64,000 nt of DNA from Gordionus sp. m RMFG-2023 (GCF_954871325.1 NC_088779.1:6946846-7010845); one strand, 5' to 3'. Counted from the first letter of the stretch, positions 1 to 14,800 are shown. The notes: generated from the sequence alone by a model not told the origin. Made by a program: numbers and translations.

Positions 1-3000
1 TTATTTCGATTATCAATATCGAATATTTTTTTAAATGGTACCTTCCCCTAAAACCCGAATATATAAATAATTGTTTAATTTTAATAGCTCTTAAAATTAT
101 TTATTATCTTTCAATTGATACCCTAGTTAAGATATTTTTGAAATTTTATTTAATTTCGCCAGCTTAATCCTGATATGAAAGTCTAGAGTGTAAAAATAAT
201 TTTATTGCATTCAAAATATATTTTTATTAGTTTTTATTTGATATCTTTGTCTTGATATTTTCTTTGAAAATAATATGTAATTTAAATTAAAATAATTTAT
301 TAGATTCGTTTAATAATATAAAAAAATTAAAATATTTTTAATATCTTAACTTTTTTTCTTTATGAAAATTAAAAAAAAATCTTAGAAAATGAATTATATT
401 TTTTTATTCTGAGTCAAATAATGTATGTCATATATAATAATATACCTGTTAGGATAGCTATTCAAAAAAAAATATAAAATATAATTTTAAATTTATTACA
501 AAAATTTCATGATGGCCCATTAAGATATGTACATTTTAAACTAAGATTAATATATTCCATTACTACAATTTGTAATAATATAATATTATAAAAAATTCCG
601 ATTTCAAATTAAAATAAATATTTCAGAAAAAATGAATTTAGCACTTAAGATGATTGAGTGAAGGACCTATAAATAATGAGAGTTTATCAATTATGGATAA
701 AAATGTCATGATTGTGAAATAATTTAAGATAACGTTCTCCAGATACTAAGAATTTACAGTAGGATTGAGACTTGATTGTATTTCTTTGATGGATTCAGTA
801 CTTAATAGGGCATGGCTTAGCCGGTCTCCCTGTTGAATGATTATTAAGATATGGTATATTATTATTATATTTTAGAAAAGTAGATCTTAAATAGCTACCT
901 GATATGTATGTTGAATATTCAGGATATTTGTTATAAAACAGTAGGACAAAATGTAGTAATATTTCTATATTAAGAACATTAATGAAATATAACTAGATAA
1001 ACTATTATGCTCTTTGCGCAATCATGTGAGATGATTAGTAAAGAGTGAGATATGTTGGTATGTTTCACAATTTATTATAAACATATTTTTTTTAAAAGGA
1101 ACCTATCGCCATTGGATAACTACTAACATCCTATTTTTAAAGATATTAGGCATACTCTAGATGACTGGGTGTGATAGATTTTGAAAATTATATTTAATAA
1201 CCGGTTAAGTTGGATAAAAGCGTTTTGGATGGAATCTTAAATTTAAGGGTATTTTATATGTAGATGGCAGGAATGTCACTCAGACCTCCAGAGTATTTGT
1301 CTTTAACAGATATAAGAGCAATAATTGAGATAATAATTTCAAGACCATTAATATTAAGTTTTGAGCTAGTACCAGTCGATTCCTGGATTATTTTTGTAAC
1401 AGAGATTTTTTAGTGAACATAGATTTTATTGAGCAATGTTCTATGTTAATATTGAAAGTTATTATTTTTATGATTCAATTTTAGCCCTATAAGTAATTGA
1501 GGTCATGTTGTTTCATAAGAGTGTTGTTTAGAATTATTTTTACAAAATAGAAGAGATACGCGTGGACTATCTGAGGGAAGCCTATTCATATGGACAGGTC
1601 ACAATTTATTGCAAGCGCGAGCGACATAGTCACTCATTTAAATGCCTACGTAAAACAAACTAGAAACAAAATCCTATAGAATAAAATTCATTATCGTAGG
1701 AGGATTTTTACAGTTATATTTTACTCTTATTTCTATTTTAAAGAAACAATTATAAAGACCAGAAACATATTAAAATATGTGAAAATTTAAGCTCTATATT
1801 CCCCTTCCCAAAGAGATCCTTACGGTGATATTAACCATGAATTCGATATAGGATTGTGGCTCGATAGTATTTCGTTGAGTATTTTATGGATTCTAGTGCT
1901 GAAAGAGCCCTAGCTTAGTGGGTTTCCCTGTTGAATTTATGATTTGGTATATTAATGTCATATTTTGGAAAAGTACCTTGAATAGATAATTGATAAAAGA
2001 AGTTGATTAGCTGAAATTTCAATCTCCATTAATACGAAACCCCAATTGTGAAATATAAAGAAAAATATATCTAGCTAGTTAATCAATGTATTATAAACAT
2101 CTTTTAGATAAAAGAAAATTATCGCCATTGGATAATTACCAACATCTAATTTTTAAAGATATTAAGCAAACTCCAAATAAAATAGATAATTGTTTGTAAA
2201 AGATATTGAAAATTATTTAATTATCGGTAATGTGGGTAAAAGCGCTTTGCATAGAAACTTAAATGCTATTCTGTATGATAAAGGCAGGATGTCTACCAGA
2301 CCTCCAGAGAAGTCTTTTTTAAAAGATATAAGAACATTAATCGTCTCTTGGATAATAATTTCAAGAGCTCTAATATTTTGTATTCCGTCGGCAAACTAGG
2401 ATCATCTGTAGAGAGTTTTTGTATCAAGGATTATAAAGTGAACTAGTTGTTAGAATCAAAGTGTCAGAAGTTGAGCACTATTCTGCATTTATATTAAAGA
2501 TATTTATATGATTCAATTTTAGCTCTATAGGTAATAGAGAGTCAAGTTGATATATAGGTGTTATGTTTATTTATGGTATATATATTTATATATAATAGAA
2601 GAGCAGAGCATAGACTAACTGAGAGAAACCAATCCATTATTTTTTGGAGAGGCAGCAAATACCTGGTAGCGTAGGAGACAACGTCATTTATTTAAAAGCC
2701 CAAGTAAAATAAATTAGAAACAAAGACCTATGTCAATTAAATAAAATTTGTGAAATGATGAGTTTTTTTAGTTATATTTTATACTAATTAAAGCATCATA
2801 GGAACCTAAAACAGAAACATATTAAAATATGTCAGAAATATATAAGCTATTTTTTCTGACAATAAGGCAGATTCTTTAGGCATATATTGTTACTAACTAT
2901 GAATTTGATATATCTCTTTATAGTTTATATATAATAGCCTTGTCGAGTTGTTTCTCTAAAAAAATTTTAACATCAACCCCCGCTATGGTCTACAAACATT

Positions 3001-4260
3001 GCAGATAGTTAATTTTAATACCACACATATATATATTTCGATATTTCATGATTACCATTATCGGAATATTTTCCGAAGACATTAATAATTGTTTAATTCT
3101 AGATAGCACTTAAAAATTAGTTATTATCTTTCAATTGATACCCTAGCTAAGATATTTGATAGAATTTTCTGTAATCTCGATTGCATAAATTAGATATGAG
3201 TCACGAGTATCTTAAGAAATGAAATGTAAGTTATATATAAAAAAATAATTTAGATATGCTTAAAAATATAAAATAATTAAAATATATTTAATATCTGAGC
3301 CATTTATTATATTTTATGAGATCAAAAGCAAATGAGAAAATGAATATATAAGTTATATATATTATAATACGTGCTGCGCCTATAGCTAAATATTCAAAAA
3401 AAAAATTAAACAACATTATTTTAAATTTTTTACAATATTTCATGCTGGCCCAGTAAAATATGTACAAATATCACGATAATTAAATTTTTTTTACTAAGAT
3501 CAGTATATTTTATTACTACTTTGATTTCAAAGATTTATATAAATACTTCAGAAAGATTGAGGATTTATGAAAAAAATTTAACACTTGAGATAAAGTGAAA
3601 GGCCTATTAATAAATGATAGTTTATCAATTATCGAAGAAAAAGACATAATTATGGAATAATTGTCAGTATAGATAATGATTATCCAGATACCAAGAATAT
3701 AAGGCAAGATTGGGGCTATATTTTATTCGTTATTATTTCATTTATTCCCTAAAATGGGCCTGACTTAAGAGGTCTCCCTGTTGAATGATTATTGAGATTA
3801 GGTATATTATGTATATTTTAGAAAAGTAGATGTTGAATAGTGACTTGATATTTATGTTGAATATTAGGGATATTTATTACAAAACAGTAAGACAAAGTTT
3901 TATCGTTTTATTATATTAAAAGCATAATGAAATCTGTAGGGATTAGCTTGGTGAGCGGTAGTATTGATTGGGAACGATAAGAATATATAAACAGATATGA
4001 ACGATTTAGATATATTCGAATAATTTAGGTTTATATTTAAAGAATTTTATTAAAGTTTTATATTAATATTTTATATGAATGGTATATCATCAGACAGTCA
4101 AATATATACTTATAAAATTAATTGAACATAATATAATTTTATATGATATTAAATTGATGCCTCAGAGAGTAAAATATAAACTTAAATCATGTAACTATAA
4201 TATAAACATTAATATATCATTTTACAAACATATAACCAAAATCTAATTTAAAACTACGTG
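1..4260. repeat. Satellite A array, first block
   Basis: Complex AT-rich satellite. The marker ggtctccctgttgaatg recurs at about 823, 1,921 and 3,771. Each time it is preceded by a line like atggattcagt and followed by ggtatatta, aaaagtagat and ttgaatagcta. The first two markers are 1,098 bp apart; the third spacing is longer because of inserted or diverged sequence. A second module (aattgataccctag, near 118 and 3,137) marks another part of the unit. No protein signal was seen. The block is repeated with high identity at 11,802-15,640. Confidence 0.8.
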
Positions 4261-4317
4261 AACTAGAATGCTATTTGCTAACTATGAGATAATTTGTTGG
4301 TCAAATTCCTATAATCC

Positions 4318-4795
4318 ACGGAAATCCAAATAGGCTGTATCAATCATTTTGATAGTGCCCTTTATCATTATCATAAATTCTATAACTTTGTTTAAGTTTA
4401 ACTGTTGGTCTTCGTCTTTAGTATTTGTGTATCTTAAACATAGTTCTCCGGCGATTAATTTCGCGAATTCATAGTTCTACATTATCTTCAAATTAGTATC
4501 TTCGGGCTAGCTCCTTTATAGTTTTTATAACTCAAAACGGTTTCTGTAGGCCCGCGACTTAATCTAATGAAATCAATTCTAGATGCCAGAACAGTTGTTT
4601 TATCTTTATAAGTTGTTTTGCGATTTTGTATATATCTGCCCATATTTTATTGGGAAGCATAATTCTTTTTTTATCAGTTATTTTATTCCTCCATAAGCTA
4701 TAAATAATTTTTTTTTGGTGGCGTCAGTTTGAGGAATATTTTTCAATATATATTTTATGTAGTCTATAATCGTCAATAGAACATTTATCATTCAT
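4318..4795 (-). pseudogene. Coding-like island, family unknown, decayed
   Basis: This stretch is richer in G+C than the surrounding satellite, and three minus-strand pieces read like real protein. Examples are MNDKCSIDDYRLHKIYIEKI near the upstream end, KTTVLASRIDFIRLSRGPTE in the middle, and EFAKLIAGELCLRYTNTKDE with NKVIEFMIMIKGTIKMIDTA downstream. Amino-acid composition, charge balance and lack of low complexity argue for past coding. The pieces lie in different frames, so the gene is broken at least twice; about 160 codons are represented. Upstream on the minus strand (4,800-4,960) is a GC-richer patch with ccgaagaccgg, possibly an old leader. I do not recognise the family: it could be a host pseudogene, a transposon protein or an endogenised viral gene. 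It interrupts satellite A. Confidence 0.5.
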
Positions 4796-4960
4796 CTTTT
4801 ATCCATAATTTCTAAACAAATCTATTATTTATTTTATTTTTTTTTATAAACAGAAATTTTTTTTAAAATTCTATATAACATTTAACTTAACCGAAGACCG
4901 GAAAACCGCGCGACTTTTTTTTACCTCGTCGTCAAATATTATATCGATTAATGTTTAAAA

Positions 4961-6630
4961 ACAATAATAAATTATTTATTATTATTTTGTACATATACAT
5001 TTTTAGTATAGGAATTTTTGATGGAATATAATATAATCTTTCATATCTAAAATAGTTTTATGATTATATATGCAAAAACGGTGAAAAAGATTATTTATTA
5101 TAATAAATGGATTGTGGGATTTCATTAAAAAATGAATGCATATGATACGTTGTATATTTACAAAGGGAGATATATCTTAACTTCTAATAATATGCAATTT
5201 GATTAACCTCGATAATATAATATTACATGTCGGAAAGTTATAATAATATAATATACAAATAACGTCCTTTTAAATTAATAACGTAACCTTTAAAATATAT
5301 ACGATATTCAAATATAACATTTATATTCTTGAAATGAGCTCTAGATATGTTTAGTAGATGAATTTTTGATGGAATATAATATAATCTTTCATCTATAAAA
5401 TAGTTTTATGATTATACCTGCAAAAACGGTGAATAAGATAATTTGTTATAAATAAATGGATTGTGGGATTTCATTAAAAAATGAATGCATATGATAGGTG
5501 GTATATTTACTAAGGGAGATATATCTAATAATATCTTAATGTAGATTACAACAAAAAGTTAGTAACAAAGAATAGTGATATCAATAAAGACGAAACATAA
5601 TTTATTCTGTTAGAAAGGTTAATTGCCACTACTTCAAATATATAAAAATCATATAAAATTCCAAGATTATTAAATATAAGAATAGGATTTTATAATAAAA
5701 CTTTAATTCGAAAGTATGTTTATTTATTTTATTAGATCCCAAGGTAGCTACCAAAAATAATTATTTAATCTGATATTTAATTTTGCGATCTTTAAATGTT
5801 AGAGAACATTTTATAATAAAGAAAGAAATCTCAAATATTTATTTCTTAGACGATATATGTATAATAACGGTAATATAATTGGATAAAAATATTCATTAAA
5901 ATAGTTGACAAGCAGATTAAATTATATATGCAAAGAATTTAAACCTTTAGTTGTAGTGCCTAGAGTTAAATAGATAAATTATTAATAATTTAATTTTTAT
6001 ATTATATTTTTGAAATATAAATATCGTTAAATTATGACAATTAAAATTAAGAGAATCACTCAGGTTTTATAAAAATATTTTATTATAAGAAAAATTATTA
6101 ATTGTAATAGAATATAATATAATATAATATAAATAAAAAAAATACATCTCTACTATTTTTGATTGTTTAAAAAATACATGTAACAAACAGCCATAGCTCA
6201 GCAGCTTTTAATGATCTGATTTTAAGATAACAGTAGTCGAGTGAAATCGGAATAAATGAGATTCTTTATAAATTATGGCTATATGATAGTATTTCACAAA
6301 TATATATCGGAATAATAAATATGAATGAGTAAATAAAATTATTATAAAATAATGAGACTACGTCATTTTCTCTAATAAATTCTGATCATTAAGCTAATTA
6401 GGTATTCCAACACAATAACCTAACCATTAAGATTAAAGAAAGCTGAATCATAATTTTATAGGATTCATGAGATATAAAACTTTATCAAGCTAAATATACT
6501 ATATATATATTATTGAAATAATCTCTAGATATCTTTGGTATATGAATTTTAGATGGATAATATAATATAAACTTTCATATCAAAAATAGTTTTATGAATA
6601 AATCTGTAAAAACTATGAATAAGAAATTCT
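4961..6630. repeat. AT-rich spacer with three copies of a ~100-190-bp repeat
   Basis: A segment starting gaatttttgatggaatataa occurs at 5,009-5,205 and again at 5,358-5,540, about 350 bp apart. Both share aaaatagttttatgattata, caaaaacggtgaa and ggattgtgggatttcatt. A shorter, more diverged copy lies at 6,538-6,630. Between them is AT-rich sequence with no gene. A short run of taata/taatataa units sits at 6,108-6,132. Confidence 0.65.
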
Positions 6631-7239
6631 AACGAAATCTGAGAAATTGAAAAATATTTTTTTATTTTTAGTGATATTATATAAGTCATATATTATAATA
6701 CTTGCTCCGCCTCCACCTAAATATTCTTAAATATTTAATAAATATAAATAAAAATATTTTATTAAATGTCATGCTGGTGCATTAAAATATGTACAATTTT
6801 TAGGCTAATAGATTTGACTAAGATCAGTAAATATAATTATTACAATTTGTAGTATTAGAATATAATAAAAGATTCCTATTTCAAAGATTTATTTTGCTCT
6901 TTTTAATAAATATTACATAATGATGTAATATTTAAAAACATATTTAACATTTAGGATAATTGACTATATAAGAGTTTATCAATTATTGAAGAAAAAGCTA
7001 TAATTGTGGAATAATTGCTAGTTTACATAACGGTAACCAGCAGATACAAAGAATTTTACCTAAATATTGAGGCTCGATTGTATTTCGCTATCTATTTCAT
7101 AAATTCTAGTCTGGCTTAGGGGGAGTCCCTGTTGAATGATTATTATGATTTGGTATAGTATAGTCAATAACTAGTCTTAATTATACTCAAATATTTTTAG
7201 ATTTTTTCGATCACCATTATCCAAATATTTTTAAAACTG
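6631..7239. repeat. Satellite A, diverged monomer
   Basis: Satellite A resumes after the spacer. The marker appears as gggagtccctgttgaatgat near 7,122, preceded by the usual gcctgg-ctta context. Nothing coding was seen. Confidence 0.65.
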
Positions 7240-9530
7240 TTACCTTCCCCTAAAATCCGAACGTATAAAAAATTAATTTTAATAGCACTTAAAATCATTT
7301 ATTATTTTTTATTTAATACCCTAGTGAAGATATTTGTTAGAATTTATTAAACTAGCCGGCTAAATCTAGATATGAAGGCGTAGAGTGTATTTAATTTCAT
7401 GACGATGTGTATATTTTTATTAGCTTTTATTTGATATCTTGTCTAGATATTTTCTTTGAAAATATTTTGACGTACTATTCTAACCTCTTACTTATTTATG
7501 ATCTAACTCAAAGACATTGAGAGATGATAAATAATCTAATTTAAATAAAAAATAAATTAGATAAATTTAAAATAAAAAAAATTATATTTTTTAATATATT
7601 AGCTCTATTTTTTTTCATGAAAATTTGACAAGAAATCTGAGAAAATGAATCATATTTTTTTTATTCTGAGTCAAATAATGTATGTCATAAATAATATTAT
7701 ACCTTTTAGAGCTATTCAAAAAAAATATAAAATATAATTTTAAATTTTTTACAAATATTTTATGATGCCCCATTAAAATATGTATATTTTAAACTAAGAT
7801 TAATATATTCCATTATTACAATTAGTAATGATAGAATATAATAAAATATTCCGATTTCAAAGATTTATTTTGCTATATAAATATTTCGGAAAGAATGAAT
7901 TTAGCATTTAGGATGGTCCTAAAATAAATGGGATATTATCAAATATAGAAGAAAATGACATGATTGTGGAATAAATACCAGTAAAGATAACGTAATCCAT
8001 ATATTAAGTATTTAAGGCAGGATTAGGGCTTAGATTTTATTTCGTTGAATTTTTTATGGATTTAGTGCTGAGAAGAGCCTAGCTTAATGATTAATATGGA
8101 GTGGTATATTATTGTCATAGAAAAGTAGAGATTAAATAGATACTTTATACGTATATGGAATATTCTTGATTTTTATTACAAAACGGTAGAACAAAGTGTT
8201 ATCATTGTATTTTTAAAATCATAATGAAATCTAATTTAAAACTACGTGAACTAGAATGCTATTTACGAAAGTTATGCTAGATAATTAGCTAAGATTTTAA
8301 ATCTCCAGTAATACGAAACCTCAATTAGAGAGAGGATAATAATAAAGAAAGAATTATGTTCATAGGTAACTCAATATATTATAAACATATTTTTGGATAA
8401 GGAACCTATCGCTTTTGGATAACTCCCAACATCTATTTTTGAAGATATTAGGTCTTGCCATCTGGCAATAGTTGCTATTTAAAACTTTAAAACTTTATTT
8501 TATTCGCCTCTTAATATACAATATTATTTCATAATCATAATATAATTTTTTCAAAGTCTTTATGTATTAAAATAAGAAATCTTTTATAATTTTAAAAATA
8601 TAGTAATCATTTTCAACAACAAACATTATACATAAAAAATCAATAAACCCAAAAATAAACATAAAAAAAATATAATATTACAACACTCAATATAATAGAC
8701 GACTGGGAGTAAAAGATTTTCAAAATTATATTTAATAACCGGTAATGCTGGGTAAAAGCGATTTGCATGGAATCTTAAATATCATCTTAATTTGTATGTA
8801 GATGGCAGGAATTTCAATCGACCTCTCAGAGATATATTTTTTAACATATATAGGAGCACTTATTGTCTTTTAGGTAGTGATTACAAGAACATTAATATTA
8901 TATTATGCGCTAGCAAAGGCTTTGAAGAGTGTTTTTGTAACAGAGATTTTAAATTGAACTCGTTGTTTAAGATAAAATGAACTCAAAATTCATTGAGCCT
9001 ATTTAAATATTTATATTAAAGGTATTTATTTTTATAATTCAATTTTAGCCCTATAAATAATAGAGAGTCAGGTCGGTTTATAGATAGTGTTTAGAATTTG
9101 ATATATATATAAAATAGAAGATACAAGCGTGAACTATCTGATATTTTTTGAACAACCCGCATTTATTTTCAAGCGTAAGATAATAAGTAACCAACTATAA
9201 GGCAAAAACAAAGGTATATGTCAAATATATAAAATTCATGATCATGGAGGTTTTTTTATAGTTATTTTACTCTTATTTTGCAAATTAAAGCATCAATTTG
9301 GAACCTAGAACAGAATCATGATAAAATATGTTAGAAATATTTAAAACCGTATTCTCTAATGCAATCAGATACATTGGCGTATAGTTATATTAAAAATGAA
9401 TACTATATATATTTGTATAGTTAGTTGTTTATCTAGGAATAAGTAAACACTAAAAACATCTATCCCCTCGGCCATGACGTATATTTGAAAGCATTGAATG
9501 AAGACTAATTTAAATAGTACTCAAATATTT
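7240..9530. repeat. 2.27-kb tandem duplication, copy 1
   Basis: A long satellite A unit that is repeated almost exactly in the next 2.27 kb. Shared landmarks 2,276 bp apart include atgtagatggcaggaatttc (8,796 and 11,072), ggtcttgcc/aatctggcaatag, and accttcccctaaaa. The unit contains a module near 8,460-8,780 not seen elsewhere in the array, with tattcgcctcttaatataca. A 62-codon open frame at 8,792-8,980 is present in both copies, but only because the copies are recent. I see no protein family in it. Confidence 0.75.
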
Positions 9531-11801
9531 TTAGTTTCAATTATCAATATCGAATATTTTTTTAAATGGTACCTTCCCCTAAAACCCAAATATAAAAATA
9601 ATTGTTTAATTTTAATACCTCTTAAAATTATTTATTATCTTTCAATTGATACCCTACTGAAGATATTTTTGTAATTTTATTAATTTCGCTAGCTTAATCC
9701 AGATATGAAAGCATAGAGTGTTAATAATTTTATTGCATTCAAAATATATTTTTATTAGTTTTTATTTGATATCCTTGTCTTGATATTTTCTTTGAAATTA
9801 TTATGTAATTTAAATTAAAATAATTTATTAGGTTCGTTTAATAATATAAAAAAATTAAAATATTTTTAATATCTTAACTATTTTTTCTTTATGAAAATTT
9901 AAAAAGAAATCTTAGAAAATGAATTATATTCTTTTATTTTGACTCAAATAATGTATGTCATATATAATAATATACCTGCTATGATAGCTATTCAAAAAAA
10001 AATATAAAATATAATTTTAAATTTATTACAATAATTTTATGATGGCCCATTAAGATATGTACATTTTAAACTAAGATTAATATATTTCATTATTACAATT
10101 AGTAATGATAGAATATAATAAAATATTCCGATTTCAAAGATTTATTTTGCTCTATAAATATTTCGGAAAAAATGAATTTAGCATTTAGGATGGTCCTAAA
10201 ATAAATGGGATTTTATCAAATATAGAAGAAAATGACATGATTGTGGAATAAATACCTGTAAAGATAACGTATTCCATATATTAAGTATTTAATGCAGGGT
10301 TGGGGCTTATATTTTATTTCGTTGTATTTTTCATGGATTTAGTGCTGAAAAGGGCCTAGCTTAATGATTATTATTGTCTGGTATATTATTGTCATAGAAA
10401 AGTAGAGGTTAAATAGATACTTTATACGTATATGGAATATTCTTAATTTTTGTTACAAAACGGTAGGACAAAGTGTTATCATTGTATTCTTAAAATCATA
10501 ATGAAATCTAATTTAAAACAACGTGAACTAGAATGCTATTTACGTAAATTTTGCTAGATAATTAGCTGAAATTTTAAATCTCCAGTAATACGAAACCCCA
10601 ATTAGAGAGAGTATAATAATAAAGAAAGAATTATGTTCATAGGTAACCCAATATATTATAAACATATTTTTGGATAAGGAACCTATCGCTTTTGGATAGC
10701 TCCCAACATCTATTTTTAAAGATATTAGGTCTTGCAATCTGGCAATAGTTGATATTTAAAACTTTAAAACTTTATTTTATTCGCCTCTTAATATACAATA
10801 TTTTTTCATAATCATAATATAATTTTTTCAAAGTCTTTATGTATAAAAATACGAAATCTTTTATAATTTTAAAAATATAGTAATCATTTTCAACAACAAA
10901 CATTATACATAAAAAATCAATAATCCCAAAAATAAACATAAAAAAATATAATATTACAACACTCAATTTAATAGACGACTGAGAGTAAAAGATTTTCAAA
11001 ATTATATTTAATAACCGGTAATGCTGGGTAAAAGCGATTTGCATGGAATCTTAAATATCATCTTAATTTGTATGTAGATGGCAGGAATTTCAATCGACCT
11101 CTCAGAGATATATTTTTTAACATATATAGGAGCACTAATTGTCTTTTAGGTAGTGATTACAAGAACATTAATATTATATTATGCGCTAGCAAAGGCTTTG
11201 AAGAGTGTTTGTGTAATAGAGATTTTAAATTGAACTCGTTGTTTAAGATAAAATGAACTCAAAATTCATTGAGCCTATTTAAATATTTATATTAAAGGTA
11301 TTTATTTTTATAATTCAATTTTAGCCCTATAAATAATAAAGAGTCAGGTCGGTTCATAGATAGTGTTTAGAATTTGATATATATATAAAATAGAATATAC
11401 AAGCGTAAACTATCTGATATTTTTTGAACAACCCGCATTTATTTTCGAGCGTAAGATAATAAGTAACCAACTATAAGGCAATAACAAAGATATATGTCAA
11501 ATATATAAAATTCATGATCATGGAGGTTTTTTTATAGTTATTTTATTATTTTGCAATTTAAAGCATCAATTTGGAACCTAGAACAGAATCATGATAAAAT
11601 ATGTTAGAAATATTTAAAACCGTATTCTCTAATGCAATCAGATACATTGGCATATAGTTATATTAAAAATGAATACTATATATATTTGTATAGTTAGTTG
11701 TTTATCTAGGAATAAGTAAACACTAAAAACATCTACCCCCTCGGCCATGACGTATATTTGAAAGCATTGAATGAAGACTAAGTACTCAAATATTTTTAGG
11801 G
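9531..11801. repeat. 2.27-kb tandem duplication, copy 2
   Basis: Direct repeat of 7,240-9,530, by eye better than 90 percent identical over most of its length. Its first ~450 bp also match positions 1-430 and 11,802-12,110 closely. The duplication junction therefore lies at the recurring module ttcgattatcaatatcgaat. This arrangement fits unequal exchange between satellite units. Confidence 0.75.
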
Positions 11802-14800
11802 TTATTTCGATTATCAGTATCGAATATATTTTTACATGGTACCTTCCCATAAAACCCGAATATATAAATAATTGTTTAATTTTAATAGCTCTTAAAATTA
11901 TTTATTATCTTTCAATCGATACCCTAGTAAAGATATTTTTGTAATTTTATTTAATTTCGCCAGCTTAATCCAGATATGAAAGCCTAGAGTGTAAATAATT
12001 TTATTGCATTCAAAATATATTTTTATTAGTTTTTATTTGATATCTTTGTCTTGATTTATTAAAAAAAAAATTTGCTCTGGGGGGACCCCCCCCCCTTTCC
12101 CCACATGTCATATATAATAATATACCTGCTAGGATAGCTATTCAAAAAAAATATAAAATATAATTTTAAATTTATTACAAAAATTTCACGATGGCCCATT
12201 AAGATATGTACATTTTAAACTAAGATTAATACATTCCATTACTACAATTTGTAGTAATAGAATATGATAAAAAATTCCGATTTCAAATTAAAATAAATAT
12301 TTCAGAAAAAATGAATTTAGCACTTAAGATGATTGAGTGATGGACCTATAAATAATGAGAGTTTATCAATTATGGATAAAAATGTCATGATTGTGAAATA
12401 ATTTAAGATAACGTTCTCCAGATACTAAGAATTTACAGTAGGATTGAGACTTGATTGTATTTCTTTGATGGATTCAGTACTTAATAGGGCATGGCTTAGC
12501 CGGTCTCCCTGTTGAATGATTATTAAGATATGGTATATTATTATTATATTTTAGAAAAGTAGATCTTAAATAGCTACCTGATATGTATGTTGAATATTCA
12601 GGATATTTGTTATAAAACAGTAGGACAAAATGTAGTAATATTACTATATTAAGAACATTAATGAAATATAACTAGATAAACTATTATGCTCTTTGCGCAA
12701 TCATGTGAGATGATTAGTAAAGAGTGAGATATGTTGGTATGTTTCACAATTTATTATAAACATATTTTTTTTAAAAGGAACCTATCGCCATTGGATAACT
12801 ACTAACATCCTATTTTTAAAGATATTAGGCACACTCTAAATAATAGATGACTGGGTGTGATAGATTTTGAAAATTATATTTAATAACCGGTTAAGTTGGA
12901 TAAAAGCGTTTTGGATGGAATCTTAAATTTAAGGGTATTTTATATGTAGATGGTAGGAATGTCACTCAGACCTCCAGAGTATTTGTCTTTAAGAGATATA
13001 AGAGCAATAATTGAGATAATAATTTCAAGACCATTAATATTAAGTTTTGCGCTAGTACCAGTCGATGCGTGGATTATTTTTGTAACAGAGATTTTTAAGT
13101 GAACATAGATTTTATTGAGCAATGTTCTATGTTTATATTGAAAGTTATTATTTTTATGATTCAATTTTAGCCCTATAAGTAATAGAGGTCATGTTGTTTC
13201 ATAAGAGCGTTGTTTAGAATTATTTTTACAAAATAGAAGAGATACGCGTGGAATATCTGAGAGAAGCCTATCAATATGGACAGGTCACAATTTCTTGCAA
13301 GCGCGAGCGATTTAGTCACTCATTTAAATGCCTACGTAAAACAAACTAGAAACAAAGGCCTATAGAATAAAATTCATGATCGTGGGGGGATTTTTACAGT
13401 TATATTTTACTCTTATTTCCAAATTAAAGAAACATTTATAAAGACCAGAAACATATTAAAATATGTGAAATATTTAAGCCCTATATTCCATTTCCCAAAG
13501 AGATTTTTACGGTGATATTAACCATGAATTCCATAGGATTGTGGCTCGATAGTATTTCGTTGAGTATTTTATGGATTCTAGTGCCGAAAGAGCCCTGGCT
13601 TAGTGGGTCTCCCTGTTGAATTTATGATTTGGTATATTAATGTCATATTTTGGAAAAGTGCCTTGAATAGATAATTGATAAAAGAAGATGATTAGCTGAA
13701 ATTTCAATCTCCATTAATGCGAAACCCCAATTGTGGAGGATAAATATAAAGAAAGATATATCTTGCTAGTTAACCAATGTATTATAAACATCTTTTAGGT
13801 AAAAGGAAATTATCGCCATTGGATAACTACCAACATCCAATTTTTAAAGATATTAAGCAAACTCCAAATAAAATAGATAATTGTTTGTAAAAATATTGAA
13901 AAATATTTAATTATCGGTAATGTGGGTAAAAGCGCTTTGCATAGAAACTTAAATTTTATGCTATTCTGTATGATTATGGCAGGATGTCATCCAGACCTCC
14001 AGAGGAGTCTTTTTTAAAAGATATAAGAACATTAATCGTCTCTAGGATAATAATTTCAAGAGCTCTAATATTTTGTTTTCCGTCGGCAAACTAGGATCAT
14101 CTGTAGAAAGTTTTTGTATCAAGGATTATAAAGTAAACTAGTTGTTAGAGTCAAAGTATCAGAAGTTGAGCACTATTCTGCATTTATACTAAAGATATTT
14201 ATATGATTCAGTTTTAGCTCTATAGGTAATAGAGAGTCATGCTGATATATAGGTGTTATGTTTAGTATATGGTATATATATATAATAGAAGAGCAGAGAG
14301 TAAACTAACTAAGAGAAACTAATCCACCATTTTTTGGAGAGGCCGCAAATACCTGGTAGCGCAAGAGGCAACGTCATTAATTTAAAAGCCCAAGTAAAAT
14401 AAATTAGAAACAAAGACCTATGCCAATTAAATAAAATTTGTGAAATGGTGAGTTTTTTTAGTCATATTTTATACTTATTTTGCCTTTTAAAGCATCAAAA
14501 GGAACCTAGAACAGAAACATATTAAAATATGTCAGATATATATAAGCTCTGTTTTCTGTCAATAAGGCAGATTCTTTAGGCATATATTACAACTAACTAT
14601 GAATTCGATATATCTCTTTATAGTTTATATATAATAGCCTTGTCGAGTTGTTTCTCTAGAAAAATTTTAACATAAACCCCTGCTACGGTCTACATTTGAT
14701 AACATTGTAGATAGTTAATTTTAATAGCACAGATATATATATTTCATGATTACCATTATCGGAATATTTTCCGAAGACATTAATAATTGTTTAATTCTAG

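Noticed and set aside
10772-11044. 90-codon minus-strand frame rich in Ile, Phe and Tyr as a membrane protein
   Set aside because: AT-rich satellite sequence gives hydrophobic frames by chance. No conservation beyond the duplicate was seen.
8792-11256. Two nearly identical 62-codon frames (8,792-8,980 and 11,068-11,256) as a conserved small gene
   Set aside because: They are alike because the whole 2.27-kb segment is tandemly duplicated. The similarity extends equally into non-coding flanks, and other monomers do not keep the frame.
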